Source of the DNA: Streptomyces sp. CC53 | Lineage (GTDB): Bacteria; Actinomycetota; Actinomycetes; Streptomycetales; Streptomycetaceae | Direction: 5' to 3' | DNA length: 44,423 bases | NCBI RefSeq assembly: GCF_001865245.1 | Contig: NZ_MKXB01000210.1 | Location: 1-44,423, forward strand | Part shown: positions 31,100-39,679 of the stretch, piece by piece | Numbering within the stretch: position 1 is the stretch's first letter | How the letters are laid out: each line of letters begins with the position of its first letter | The notes under the pieces: generated by a model | Seen by the model: only the letters and a program-made list of their open reading frames with translations | Told to the model about the DNA's origin: nothing | Databases searched by the model: none | Made by a program: the position numbers and the translations under genes

Positions 31100-33817
31100 C
31101 TAGTTCGGAGTGAACGTGAGGACCAGCTTCGGCGTGCCCGCCGAGGAGGGGGCCTCGCTCGACCACAGCCACAGCGAGTCCGTGCCCTCCGCGGTGAGCG
31201 CCAGCTCGTACGTGCTGCCGAGGGCGGCGCCGACGGCGGTCGTGTCGAGCTGCACCGAGGCTCCGGCGTTCGGGGTCGTCGGCGGGGTGAGCGTGCCGAG
31301 CGTCTCCGTGCCGAGGGCGGGCCGGTTCGCGTAGGTGACGCCGTCCTCGGTCCAGTCGCCGGTGACGGTGGTGACCTTCACGGGGTCGGTCGACCCGGCG
31401 TACGACGACGAGTCGGTGCGCACCTCCAGCGCCGCGCCGACCAGCTGGGTGCCGGCCGGGGCCTCGGGGAGCTGGAACCGCAGGTACGTCTCGTACGCGG
31501 AGCTGCCGCGCACCGCGAGGGACGTGGCGCTGCCGTAGTTGGTGCCGGACGCGCCCGCGTTGACGTAGGCGTCCTCGGCGGCCTGCAGCGTGGTGACGGT
31601 GTCGCCCGCCACGGAGGCCTTCGCGTGGTGCGCGGCGACCTGGGCGCTGCTGAGCACGGTCGGGTAGACCGCGGCCTCGTCGATCTGGCCCGCGAAGTAG
31701 TTGCTCGACGGGCGGGACGGCCAGCTGCCGATCTGGTCGCCGCCCACGTGCCAGTAGCCGAGGTACTTCTCGTGGCCGCTGTAGCCGTTGGAGCCGATCT
31801 TCTTGCCGTCGACGTACAGCGTCATGCCGTCGGGGCCCTGGGTGCCGACGACGTGGTGCCACTTGCCGTCGTTGTAGGTGCCCCAGGTGGACAGGGTGCG
31901 GGCCCGGCCGTCGTAGGCGCCGAAGTACAGCTGGCCCCAGTTGTTCATGTAGATGTGCTTGTCGTACCGGCTGCTGTAGCGGGTGGTGTTGTTGCCGAAG
32001 CCGATCAGCTTGCCGCCGCGGTTCGTGGTGGTCTTGAACCACGCCTCGATGCTGTAGCTGTCGCCGACGCTGACGCGGCGGTCGCTGTACAGCTTGTCGT
32101 TGGAGCCGTCGAACGAGTAGGCCGTGTTGCCGCCGGCCAGTGCGCCCGGCTGGCCCTGGGTCGGGCCGCCGTACTGCAGGCCGCTCAGGTCGCCGGCGGA
32201 GGAGTCCGCGACGTACGGGCTGGTGGTGTCGTCGAGCCGCCAGTACATCCCCGCGCCGTCACCGGTGATCGCCGTCGGGTAGGGCTCCGTGGACGCGGCG
32301 ACGGTCGCGGTGACGGTCGCGGACAGGGCGCTGACGTTGCCGGCGCCGTCGGTGGCGGTCACCCGGTAGGTGTGGGAGCTGCCGGGGGCCAGGCCGGTGT
32401 CGGTGAAGGACACCTGCGGGCGGTGCCAGGGCAGCGACTCGGCGTCGATCGTGGCGATCGGGGTGGCGCCGCCGTCCCGGTAGAGCTTGTACGTCAGCTT
32501 GCTGTCGTCGAGGTCCATGCTGGCGCGCCAGCGCACCTGCACCTCGCCGGGCTTGGTGCTGGCGGCGCTCGCCACGGGGGTGGTGGGCTTGCCGGTGTCG
32601 CCGGTGGACGCGAAGCGGGTGAGGCCCTGCGCGGGAGCGCCGTTGACGGTGGTGAACTCACCGCCGGACCACATGTACTCGACGCCGTCCTTGGCGCTGA
32701 CGGTCATGACGCGCGGGCCGATGCCCTCGCCCAGACCGTCGTTGGTGTCGGGGAACCAGCCGAGCTTGCCCGTGGACGTGGTCCGCTGGGCCAGGAAGTG
32801 GTAGCGGCGCCCGTCGGGGAACTCGTCCTCGCTGGAGCAGTTGTGCGCGTGGGAGGCGCTGTACAGCACGCCGCCGTGGGACTCGACGGCCTGGGTGGCG
32901 CCGAAGCAGCCGTCGCGCCAGCGCTGCTCGTAGGTGCCGAGGTCCAGGGCTATTCGGCCGTCGAAGCCGCCGGTGCCCTCGTTGGCCGTGTAGAAGCCGG
33001 TCTCGTCGACGTCGATGTCCTTGACGACCGAGACGTTCTGGATGAAGCCGTTGGGGTACGTCTTCACGTTCGCGCCCGTGGTGGCGTCCACCACGGCGAG
33101 GGCGTGCGAGGCGGCGCCGTTGACGTAGAAGAAGTCGCCGCCGAGCAGGACGTGCTTCCCGTCGGGGGTGAGCTCGACGGCGCGGCCGGGCTCGTCGGCG
33201 TTCGCCGTGAACGGGCGCAGGGCGCCGGTGGAGGCGTCGACGGCGGCGAACCGCTCCCGGGTCTCGCCGTTGACCTGTCCGAAGTCGCCGCCCGCGTACA
33301 CGGTGTCCGAGGTGACCGCGAGCGCCCGCACGGTGGCGGGGAAGACGGCGTTGAACCCGTCCTTGGGGGTGCAGGAGGCGATGTCGATGGCCGCGGCGCT
33401 CGACACCGGCTTGCCGTTCACCGCGCCGAAGTAGCCGCCGACGTACAGGGTGCTCTTGTCCGGCGACACGGCCAGGGCCCGCACGGTGGCCGTGCCCTGG
33501 CTGACCGTGAAGGACAGCTCGCAGTCGGTGGGCGCACCGGTCGCGGCGTCCAGCGCCACGAAGTTGAGCGCCTCCCGCGTGGTGCCGGAGGCACCCTCCG
33601 GCGGCCGCACGGCGGAGAAGGTGCCGCCGGCGAAGACCACGCCGTCGGCCTCGGCCATCGCCCAGACGATGCCGTTGGTCTGCCAGGTCGGCAGGTCGTC
33701 CGCGGTGAAGCCCACCGGCGGAGTGAGCGCGGTGGCCTGCGGCGCGACGGCCACGCCGACGCCACCCGCCGCCACGGACAGGGCGAGGGCGACGCGCAGC
33801 CCTCTTGTCTTCTTCAT
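31100..33817 (-). CDS. large secreted protein: beta-propeller, FN3, LamG and DNRLRE domains
   Basis: 905 residues. Signal peptide 1-31. Residues 35-395 form a propeller with repeated GGxFxxVNG blades (GGYFGAVNG, GGDFGQVNG, GGDFFYVNG, GGEFTTVNG). A fibronectin type III domain is at about 405-500 (VQVRWRASMDLDDSKLTYKL). A LamG/concanavalin-like domain is at about 515-730 (YWRLDD, YSFDGSND, SIEAWFKT, WHHVVGTQ, DEAAVYPTVLS). The DNRLRE (CBM96-like) domain, about 735-905, starts at LQAAEDAYVN with TYLRFQLP and WTEDGVTYANRP. It has no catalytic motif; carbohydrate binding is likely. Co-transcribed with the lipoprotein and surrounded by polysaccharide genes, it may bind or organise the polymer at the surface. 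Confidence 0.85.
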   Translation of the reverse strand: MKKTRGLRVALALSVAAGGVGVAVAPQATALTPPVGFTADDLPTWQTNGIVWAMAEADGVVFAGGTFSAVRPPEGASGTTREALNFVALDAATGAPTDCELSFTVSQGTATVRALAVSPDKSTLYVGGYFGAVNGKPVSSAAAIDIASCTPKDGFNAVFPATVRALAVTSDTVYAGGDFGQVNGETRERFAAVDASTGALRPFTANADEPGRAVELTPDGKHVLLGGDFFYVNGAASHALAVVDATTGANVKTYPNGFIQNVSVVKDIDVDETGFYTANEGTGGFDGRIALDLGTYEQRWRDGCFGATQAVESHGGVLYSASHAHNCSSEDEFPDGRRYHFLAQRTTSTGKLGWFPDTNDGLGEGIGPRVMTVSAKDGVEYMWSGGEFTTVNGAPAQGLTRFASTGDTGKPTTPVASAASTKPGEVQVRWRASMDLDDSKLTYKLYRDGGATPIATIDAESLPWHRPQVSFTDTGLAPGSSHTYRVTATDGAGNVSALSATVTATVAASTEPYPTAITGDGAGMYWRLDDTTSPYVADSSAGDLSGLQYGGPTQGQPGALAGGNTAYSFDGSNDKLYSDRRVSVGDSYSIEAWFKTTTNRGGKLIGFGNNTTRYSSRYDKHIYMNNWGQLYFGAYDGRARTLSTWGTYNDGKWHHVVGTQGPDGMTLYVDGKKIGSNGYSGHEKYLGYWHVGGDQIGSWPSRPSSNYFAGQIDEAAVYPTVLSSAQVAAHHAKASVAGDTVTTLQAAEDAYVNAGASGTNYGSATSLAVRGSSAYETYLRFQLPEAPAGTQLVGAALEVRTDSSSYAGSTDPVKVTTVTGDWTEDGVTYANRPALGTETLGTLTPPTTPNAGASVQLDTTAVGAALGSTYELALTAEGTDSLWLWSSEAPSSAGTPKLVLTFTPN

Positions 33818-34292
33818 GTACCCCCCAAGACGACAACGTCCTGATGCTGTGGGCGGCGGTCTGCGGTCGGCGGCGCGGCTCAGGCGGTCGCTCAGATCCG
33901 GACAGTCACCCAGTCAGATGGAATGAGCCGTAGAGTAACGCCTGTTCGGCCAATTCCGGCCATCTGTGACGCAAATCCACAGCTTGGTTGCGTATAAATC
34001 GAGTCAATCACGTGATACGAGCGGTTGCGACGCCGCGTTCACCGGCGCAGCGCCGGTGGTCCGCCTCCGTTCCCGCCCGCCACCAGCGGCAAGGCCACCC
34101 GGGGGCCGCCGAACGGGAGGGCGGGCAGGCTGAGGCGAAGGGGAGCGCATGCCGGCGCGCGACGCGCTGTCGCACGCCCCACCGGACAGCAAACACACCG
34201 CCCCACCCGCGCCGCGTGCGGCCGGGCAGGGCGGTGAGCTGCGGATATCGAGTCACGGGCGGCGGGGCGGACACGCCCCTGCCGCCGTCGGC
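33818..34292. other. 475-base gap upstream of the LamG protein gene
   Basis: Bases 33925-34020 are markedly AT-richer than the surroundings and should hold the promoter of the minus-strand LamG protein gene (for example TACTCT, minus strand, near 33935). They include GGCC-AATTCC-GGCC (about 33948-33961) and the perfect palindrome ATCACGTGAT (34008-34017) that starts the 11-mer shared with 18869. The remainder up to the gmd stop is GC-rich and shows no gene. Confidence 0.4.
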
Positions 34293-35306
34293 TCAGCGGT
34301 CGACGCGGACCGCGGCGCCCGACAACTCGTCCTGGACCTGGCGCACATCGGCGTCCACCATGATCCGGGCCAGGTCCTCGACCAGCACCTCGGGCTTCCA
34401 GCCGAGCAGCCGCTCGGCCTTGCTCGCGTCACCGATGAGGGCATCCACCTCGCTGGGGCGCTCGTACTTCGCGTCGTACCGCACGTGCTCCTGCCAGTCG
34501 AGTCCCGCATGGCCGAAAGCAGTCTCCAGGAACTGACGCACCGTGGCCGCCACGCCGGTGGCGACGACGTAGTCGGTGGGCTCGTCCTGCTGGAGCATCC
34601 GCCACATCGCGTCCACGTACTCGGGCGCGTAGCCCCAGTCGCGCACCGCGTCCAGGTTGCCGAGGTACAGCTCCTTCTGGAGCCCCGCCTTGATGCGGGC
34701 GACGGCACGCGTGATCTTGCGGGTCACGAAGGTCTCGCCGCGGCGCGGCGACTCGTGGTTGAAGAGGATGCCGTTCACCGCGTACATGCCGTACGCCTCG
34801 CGGTAGTTGACCGTGGCCCAGTAGCCGTACACCTTCGCGACGCCGTACGGGCTGCGCGGGTGGAACGGGGTCTCCTCGTTCTGCGGCGGCGGCGTCGAAC
34901 CGAACATCTCCGACGACGACGCCTGGTAGATCCGGGTCTCGATGCCGGAGGCGCGGATCGCCTCCAGGAGGCGCAGCGCGCCGAGGCCGGTGACGTCGCC
35001 GGTGTACAGCGGGGCGTCGAAGGAGACCCGGACATGGGACTGGGCGCCGAGGTTGTAGACCTCGTCGGGCTGTATCTCGCGCAGCAGGTTCACCAGGGCG
35101 ACGCCGTCGGACAGGTCGGCGTGGTGCAGCACGAACCGGCGGCCCTCCTCCTGCGGGCCCTGGTAGATGTGGTCGATCCGCTCGGTGTTGAAGGTGGAGG
35201 ACCGCCGCACCAGGCCGTGCACCGTGTACCCCTTGGACAGCAGCAGCTCCGACAGGTACGAGCCGTCCTGCCCGGTGACCCCTGTGATCAGTGCGGTCTT
35301 GCTCAT
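34293..35306 (-). CDS. gmd: GDP-mannose 4,6-dehydratase
   Basis: 337 residues of the extended SDR family, converting GDP-D-mannose to GDP-4-keto-6-deoxymannose. NADP-binding GVTGQDGSYLSE (9-20); TFNTERIDHIY; active-site YQASSSEMFG (Ser132, Glu133) and SPYGVAKVYGYW with Tyr154 and Lys158; NHESPRRGETFVTRKI late. ATG 35306 has GGAGGAG upstream. It is divergent from the GDP-fucose synthase gene across 245 bases; together they make GDP-L-fucose for the locus product. Confidence 0.96.
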   Translation of the reverse strand: MSKTALITGVTGQDGSYLSELLLSKGYTVHGLVRRSSTFNTERIDHIYQGPQEEGRRFVLHHADLSDGVALVNLLREIQPDEVYNLGAQSHVRVSFDAPLYTGDVTGLGALRLLEAIRASGIETRIYQASSSEMFGSTPPPQNEETPFHPRSPYGVAKVYGYWATVNYREAYGMYAVNGILFNHESPRRGETFVTRKITRAVARIKAGLQKELYLGNLDAVRDWGYAPEYVDAMWRMLQQDEPTDYVVATGVAATVRQFLETAFGHAGLDWQEHVRYDAKYERPSEVDALIGDASKAERLLGWKPEVLVEDLARIMVDADVRQVQDELSGAAVRVDR

Positions 35307-35538
35307 GCGTGGTTCTCCTCCCGGGCGGACCGCCCTACGGCTCCGGCCCTGGCGTTGTGTTGCGGGATGTGCGGTGGGTTCTGGGGTGCGGCGTGCGGCG
35401 CCACGCATCCGCGGGCGCGCGGTGCGACCGGCTCCCGGGGTGGCGGCGCAGGCGCCCGCTGTGGCGCCCTATGCAGGGATATAGGCGATAGATGCGTCAC
35501 ATCCGGACTCCGGGTGTGGCGGACGGCGGTGGGCCTGG

Positions 35539-35544
35539 CATGAT
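35539..35544 (+). promoter_or_regulatory. candidate leaderless -10 of the GDP-fucose synthase gene
   Basis: CATGAT is placed seven bases before ATG 35552, so transcription could start at the ATG. Another AT-rich spot GATATAGGCGATAG at 35478-35491 could be the promoter instead. The 245-base gap has no other feature I can name. Confidence 0.3.
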
Positions 35545-35551
35545 CCGGCAC

Positions 35552-36526
35552 ATGACCGACTCGCAGGCGGCCACGCCGCCCACCACCCCGTCGTCGCCCC
35601 TCCTGCCGGCCCGAGCCCGGATATTCGTGGCCGGGCACCGCGGGCTCGTCGGCTCCGCCGTGGTCCGGCGCCTGACCGCCGACGGCCACGAGGTGATCAC
35701 CCGCGGCCGCTCGGAGCTCGACCTGCGGGACGCCGCGGCCACGGCCGCCTTCCTCGCCGACGTACGGCCGGACGCGGTGGTCCTGGCCGCCGCCAAGGTC
35801 GGCGGCATCATGGCCAACAGCACCCAGCCCGTGCCGTTCCTCGAGGACAACCTGCGGATCCAGCTCAGCGTGATCGCGGGCGCCCACGCGGCCGGGGTGG
35901 CCCGGCTGCTGTTCCTCGGCTCGTCGTGCATCTACCCGAAGCACGCGCCGCAGCCGATCAGCGAGGACGCGCTGCTGACCGGCCCCCTGGAGCCGACGAA
36001 CGAGCCGTACGCCCTCGCCAAGATCGCCGGCATCTGCCAGGTGCAGTCCTACCGCCGCCAGTTCGGCGCCTCCTACATCTCGGCGATGCCGACGAACCTC
36101 TACGGCCCGGGCGACAACTTCGACCTGGAGACCTCGCACGTGCTGCCGGCGCTGATCCGCCGCTTCCACGAGGCGCGCGAGGCCGGCCGGGACGAGGTGA
36201 CGCTCTGGGGCTCGGGCACCCCCCGCCGGGAGTTCCTGCACGTCGACGACCTGGCGGACGCGTGCGCCACGCTGCTGGCCCGGTACGACGGCGACGCCCC
36301 GGTCAACGTGGGCTGCGGCGAGGACCTCACCATCCGGGAGCTGGCCGAGACGGTCGCGGACGTGACCGGCTTCGCGGGCCGCATCGCCTGGGACACCTCC
36401 AAGCCGGACGGCACGCCCCGCAAGCTGCTGGACGTCTCGCGCCTGACCGGTCTGGGCTGGAAGCCCGGCATCGCACTGCGCGACGGCATCGCGTCGACGT
36501 ACGCCTGGTGGCTCGGACAGCACTGA
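35552..36526 (+). CDS. fcl: GDP-L-fucose synthase
   Basis: 324 residues, extended SDR. A bifunctional epimerase/reductase turning GDP-4-keto-6-deoxymannose into GDP-L-fucose with NADPH. GHRGLVGSAVVRRL (Gly28, Gly31, Gly34), AAKVGGIMANSTQPVPFL, the fucose-synthase hallmark SSCIYPKHAPQPI, and NEPYALAKIAGI with the catalytic Tyr and Lys; NLYGPGDNFDLETSHVLPAL follows. Start choice is uncertain: ATG 35552 is supported by a leaderless-type -10, but ATG 35540 and 35492 are in frame and no ribosome site decides. The stop is 15 bases from the convergent WbaP-type gene. Confidence 0.95.
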   Translation: MTDSQAATPPTTPSSPLLPARARIFVAGHRGLVGSAVVRRLTADGHEVITRGRSELDLRDAAATAAFLADVRPDAVVLAAAKVGGIMANSTQPVPFLEDNLRIQLSVIAGAHAAGVARLLFLGSSCIYPKHAPQPISEDALLTGPLEPTNEPYALAKIAGICQVQSYRRQFGASYISAMPTNLYGPGDNFDLETSHVLPALIRRFHEAREAGRDEVTLWGSGTPRREFLHVDDLADACATLLARYDGDAPVNVGCGEDLTIRELAETVADVTGFAGRIAWDTSKPDGTPRKLLDVSRLTGLGWKPGIALRDGIASTYAWWLGQH

Positions 36527-36541
36527 TCCCACGACGCGGCC

Positions 36542-38041
36542 TCAGTACGCTCCGCGGCCGTCGACGACGGCGCGGAGCGTACGGCTCATCACATCGAGGT
36601 CGCTGCTGAACGACCAGTTGTCGACGTAGTGCAGGTCGAGCTGGATGGTTTCGTCCCACGACAGGTCGGACCGGCCGCTGACCTGCCACAGGCCGGTCAT
36701 GCCCGGCTTCACCCGCAGTCGGCGCAGCGCCGCCGCGTCATAGCCGGCGACCTCGTCCGGCAGCGGCGGGCGCGGCCCCACCAGGGACATGTCTCCGAGC
36801 ACCACGTTGACGAGCTGGGGCGGCTCGTCCAGGGGGGTGCGGCGCAGGAAGCGCCCGACGCGGGTGACCCGCGGGTCGCGCCGCATCTTGAACATCAGCC
36901 CGTCGTTCTCGTTGCGCGAGGCCAGCTCCGCCTTCAGCTTGTCGGCGTCGACGACCATCGTGCGGAACTTCCACATGGTGAAGGGCTGCTCGTCCCGCCC
37001 GACCCGCTGCTGCCGGTAGAACGCCGGTCCGCGCGAGTCCAGCCGTATCAGCAGCGTCAGCAGCAGGAACAGCGGCGACAGCAGCAGCAGCCCGGCCGCG
37101 GCGCCGCCCCGGTCCATGACGGCCTTCAGGAACGCGTGGACGCCGCCGGAGCGCGGCCGCTCCACCCGCAGGACGGTGAGGCCCGCCACGGAGGCGGCCG
37201 TCAGCCGCTTCGCGGAGGTCTCCACGAGGCCGGGCGCCAGCGCCACCTCCAGGCCCTCGTCGTGCAGCGCCCAGCACACCTCCCGCAGCCGCTCGCCGGT
37301 GAGCAGCGGGCCGGGGGCCAGCAGCACCACGTCGGCGCCGTGCCAGCGGGCGAAGCCCACGAGCCGCTCCCCCACGCCGTCCGGGCCGACGTCCAGACGG
37401 TCCCCGTGCCCCAGTGCGACCGGCACCATCGGGTCGCGGCCCTCCGGCGGACCGTCGCCGACGACGACGGTGCCCACCACGGCGTACGGGTGGTCGGTAC
37501 CGGAGGCCAGCCGCCGCACGGCGCCCTCCAGTGCGCCGGGCTCACCGACCACGAGCACCCGGTCGACGGCCTCGGCCGCGCGCCGCACGGCCGTCAGGTG
37601 CCGGTGGACGGCGCGGCGGGCGACGAGGGTGCACACGAGCCCCGGCGTGAGCGCGAGCAGCGCCGCGTACGGCTGCGGGGTTCGGGCGGTGGCCACGCTG
37701 AGCACCGCCAGGACGGCGACGAGGATGAGCCAGTCGTGCAGCACCGGCAGGGCCCCGCGGGACTCGCCGAGCTCGAAGAGCCGGTAGCGTCGGCGCAGCG
37801 CCTGCACGCCCACCCACGCCGAGGCGGCCACGGCCGCGTACCGCACCGGGTGCGGCTGGTCGACCCGGCCGAACACCAGCAGCACCGACGCCGCGGTGAC
37901 ACCGGCGTCCACGGCGAGCAGCACCGGCAGGTACCAGCGCGGCTTCGCCAGGCGGCCGGCGGTCACCGGCTGCGCCCCTCCAGCGGTGCGGGCACCGATG
38001 GGCCGTGCCGTGCGGAAGCCGTGCGTGTGAGTGTTTGCCAA
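36542..38041 (-). CDS. polyprenyl-phosphate sugar phosphotransferase (WbaP/WcaJ-type initiating enzyme)
   Basis: 499 residues. It has an N-terminal module with about four helices, a central Rossmann-like CoA-binding-type domain (VDRVLVVGEPGALEGAVRRL) and one more membrane helix (AAAGLLLLSPLFLLLTLLIR). The C-terminal bacterial sugar transferase domain carries FYRQQRVGRDEQPFTMWKFR, RTPLDEPPQLVNVVLGDMS, VGPRPPLP and GMTGLWQVSGRSDLSW. It transfers a sugar-1-phosphate, usually galactose or glucose, to undecaprenyl phosphate, the first step of repeat-unit synthesis. The start is TTG 38041, with GGGGGG about 9 bases upstream. It closes the polysaccharide locus. Confidence 0.93.
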   Translation of the reverse strand: MANTHTHGFRTARPIGARTAGGAQPVTAGRLAKPRWYLPVLLAVDAGVTAASVLLVFGRVDQPHPVRYAAVAASAWVGVQALRRRYRLFELGESRGALPVLHDWLILVAVLAVLSVATARTPQPYAALLALTPGLVCTLVARRAVHRHLTAVRRAAEAVDRVLVVGEPGALEGAVRRLASGTDHPYAVVGTVVVGDGPPEGRDPMVPVALGHGDRLDVGPDGVGERLVGFARWHGADVVLLAPGPLLTGERLREVCWALHDEGLEVALAPGLVETSAKRLTAASVAGLTVLRVERPRSGGVHAFLKAVMDRGGAAAGLLLLSPLFLLLTLLIRLDSRGPAFYRQQRVGRDEQPFTMWKFRTMVVDADKLKAELASRNENDGLMFKMRRDPRVTRVGRFLRRTPLDEPPQLVNVVLGDMSLVGPRPPLPDEVAGYDAAALRRLRVKPGMTGLWQVSGRSDLSWDETIQLDLHYVDNWSFSSDLDVMSRTLRAVVDGRGAY

Positions 38042-38148
38042 GATCGTCAGCCCCCCCAGGCCAGGAAAAGAGACCGCCGCTCAGGACGCGGCTCCGGTAC
38101 TCACATTTCCTTCACGGGAGGGCACACTACGGCACACGACCGCCTCGC

Positions 38149-38160
38149 AGAACACGTTCT
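38149..38160. promoter_or_regulatory. interrupted palindrome upstream of the WbaP-type gene
   Basis: AGAAC-AC-GTTCT lies 108 bases before the TTG start, in an AT-richer stretch (38140-38200) that also contains GTATAC. Possible operator/promoter of the initiating transferase gene. Confidence 0.3.
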
Positions 38161-38278
38161 CGTGTAAGGCTCCGTATACACAACGTTTCCGGACACCTCG
38201 CTCCGGAGGTGCCTCATACGCGGCGCGTACCGCGAGTACGCAGGTGGCCGAGGGGTGTTCGCGAAGCGGCGGCAGGTG

Positions 38279-38908
38279 CTACGCGGGGGCGGCCAGCTCC
38301 GCCCAGACCGTCTTGCCCGGGGCGTCGGTGGCGCGGATCACACCCCAGTCGAGGCAGAGCCGCTGGACGATGAACATGCCGTGGCCACCGGGCCGGCCCG
38401 CCCGGTGGGGGGTGCGGGGCGCCGGCTGGCCGGTCCCGCGGTCCGCGACCTCCAGCCGCAGCACCCGGCCGCCGCGGACGACCCGCAGTTCCTCGGGCCC
38501 CTCGGCGTGCAGGCAGGCGTTGGTGACCAGTTCGGAGACGACCAGCAGGACGTCCTCGGCGGCGGCCCGGCGCTCCGCGGTGGAGGCGGGCAGCCAACCC
38601 CAGTCGTAGAGCGCCTGCCGGGTGAAGTCCCTGGCCATCGGGACGACGCCGCTGGCCCCGTCGAGGGCGAGCGTGCGCGTCTCGGGGGCGGCGCCGGCGC
38701 TGGCCTCGCCCGCCGCCGGGGCCGTACGGGCGTCCGCGGCCAGGTCGGGCCGCCGGACGCCGCTACGGTCCGCCCGGACGCCTGCGTCCGGGTCCGCCGG
38801 GGGGCCGGACGGCATGCCGGAAGGCGTCCCGCGCCGCGAGGACGGAGCACCGGAGCCACCCGGCCGTGGGCCGAGTCCGCTCGGCGGTTGCTGCTGCGCC
38901 GCACCCAT
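38279..38908 (-). CDS. RsbW/SpoIIAB-like anti-sigma serine kinase
   Basis: 209 residues. Residues 1-85 are a Gly/Pro/Ala-rich tail. The HATPase domain (90-209) has the N box VVSELVTNACLHA (Glu126, Asn130), the G1 box LEVADRGTG (Asp156) and the glycine-rich lid RPGGHGMFIVQRLC. Members bind a SigB/F-type sigma factor and phosphorylate its antagonist. GAGGTGA lies eight bases before ATG 38908. The STAS antagonist gene is 165 bases upstream on the same strand and the sigma gene is divergent from it. This matches a partner-switch set like prsI-arsI-sigI as I recall it from S. coelicolor, but exact orthology is unproven. Confidence 0.87.
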   Translation of the reverse strand: MGAAQQQPPSGLGPRPGGSGAPSSRRGTPSGMPSGPPADPDAGVRADRSGVRRPDLAADARTAPAAGEASAGAAPETRTLALDGASGVVPMARDFTRQALYDWGWLPASTAERRAAAEDVLLVVSELVTNACLHAEGPEELRVVRGGRVLRLEVADRGTGQPAPRTPHRAGRPGGHGMFIVQRLCLDWGVIRATDAPGKTVWAELAAPA

Positions 38909-39073
38909 CAGCGCGTCACCTCACCGATTCACCAGGTCGCCGCCCTCGTCGACGTCGACATCGTTTAACAGAGAGTGTGAACCCTCGGTGGAGCCCCGGG
39001 GGTTCTTCCATGTCCTTCGGCGTGCTTCTGCCCGACCGTCTTCGGGCGACACCCACCAGATGGGTCGACCGCG

Positions 39074-39442
39074 CTACAGGGTGAGCGCGGCCTCCAGTGA
39101 GGGGTGCACGGTGAAGACCGCCTCGGCGCCGGTGATCTCGAAGACCCGGGCCACCGCGGGGCGCATCGCGGCGAGGTGCACGCCGCCACCTCCCGCCTCG
39201 GCTTTCAGTCGGGCGCCGAGCAGCACGTTGAGACCGGTGGAGTCCAGGAATGCGAGCTGCGAGCAGTCGACCACGAGGCGTGTGCAGCCGCGGGCGAGGG
39301 CGGCGTCCAGGGGTTCGCGCAGGAGGTCCGCGGTGTGGTGATCGAGCTCACCCACCGGCGTGAGGATCTCGCTGGGGCCCTCCGTGCGAACCCCGACGCT
39401 GAGTCGGCCCTGATGTGCGCTGCCGACCGTCTCGCGGCCCAT
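39074..39442 (-). CDS. STAS-domain anti-sigma factor antagonist
   Basis: 122 residues forming one STAS domain: ILTPVGELDHHTADLLREPL, RLVVDCSQLAFLDSTGLNVL with the phosphorylatable Ser68 in the DSTG motif, and FEITGAEAVFTVHPSLEAAL. Unphosphorylated, it would bind the anti-sigma kinase encoded downstream and free the sigma factor. It is divergent from the sigma gene across 237 bases. Confidence 0.9.
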   Translation of the reverse strand: MGRETVGSAHQGRLSVGVRTEGPSEILTPVGELDHHTADLLREPLDAALARGCTRLVVDCSQLAFLDSTGLNVLLGARLKAEAGGGGVHLAAMRPAVARVFEITGAEAVFTVHPSLEAALTL

Positions 39443-39503
39443 TCCGCCCCTCTTCGCCGATCCGTTCGGGTCGGGTGAACCCTACGCCGAATCCGGACCG
39501 GTC

Positions 39504-39531
39504 GGTAGTCGAAGCCCCCCACAAAGGGTAT
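39504..39531 (+). promoter_or_regulatory. SigB/F-type promoter candidate of the sigma factor gene
   Basis: GGGTAT at 39526-39531 is an exact SigB-class -10 hexamer. The -35 would be around GGTAGT at 39504-39509, a poor match to GTTT, with 16 bases between. It lies about 150 bases before ATG 39680, which would make the sigma gene autoregulated or controlled by a related sigma factor. Confidence 0.45.
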
Positions 39532-39679
39532 ATACGGCATGAATGACACTTGCGTCGGTCCGTGGAAACCCGGTAGGGCTAGTAGGGCACACCCGACACG
39601 GCCGGCTTGGAGGCGCCGCACACCGCAGGCACACGTAATGGGCTTCGGCGGCCATATGCCGACAACCATGGAGGACACC

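Noticed and set aside
30422..33844. 1140-codon open frame on the plus strand opposite the LamG protein gene
   Set aside because: It is exactly antisense to a gene with clear domains; composition is Val/Gly/Ala/Arg-rich with no motif, a common shadow in high-GC DNA.
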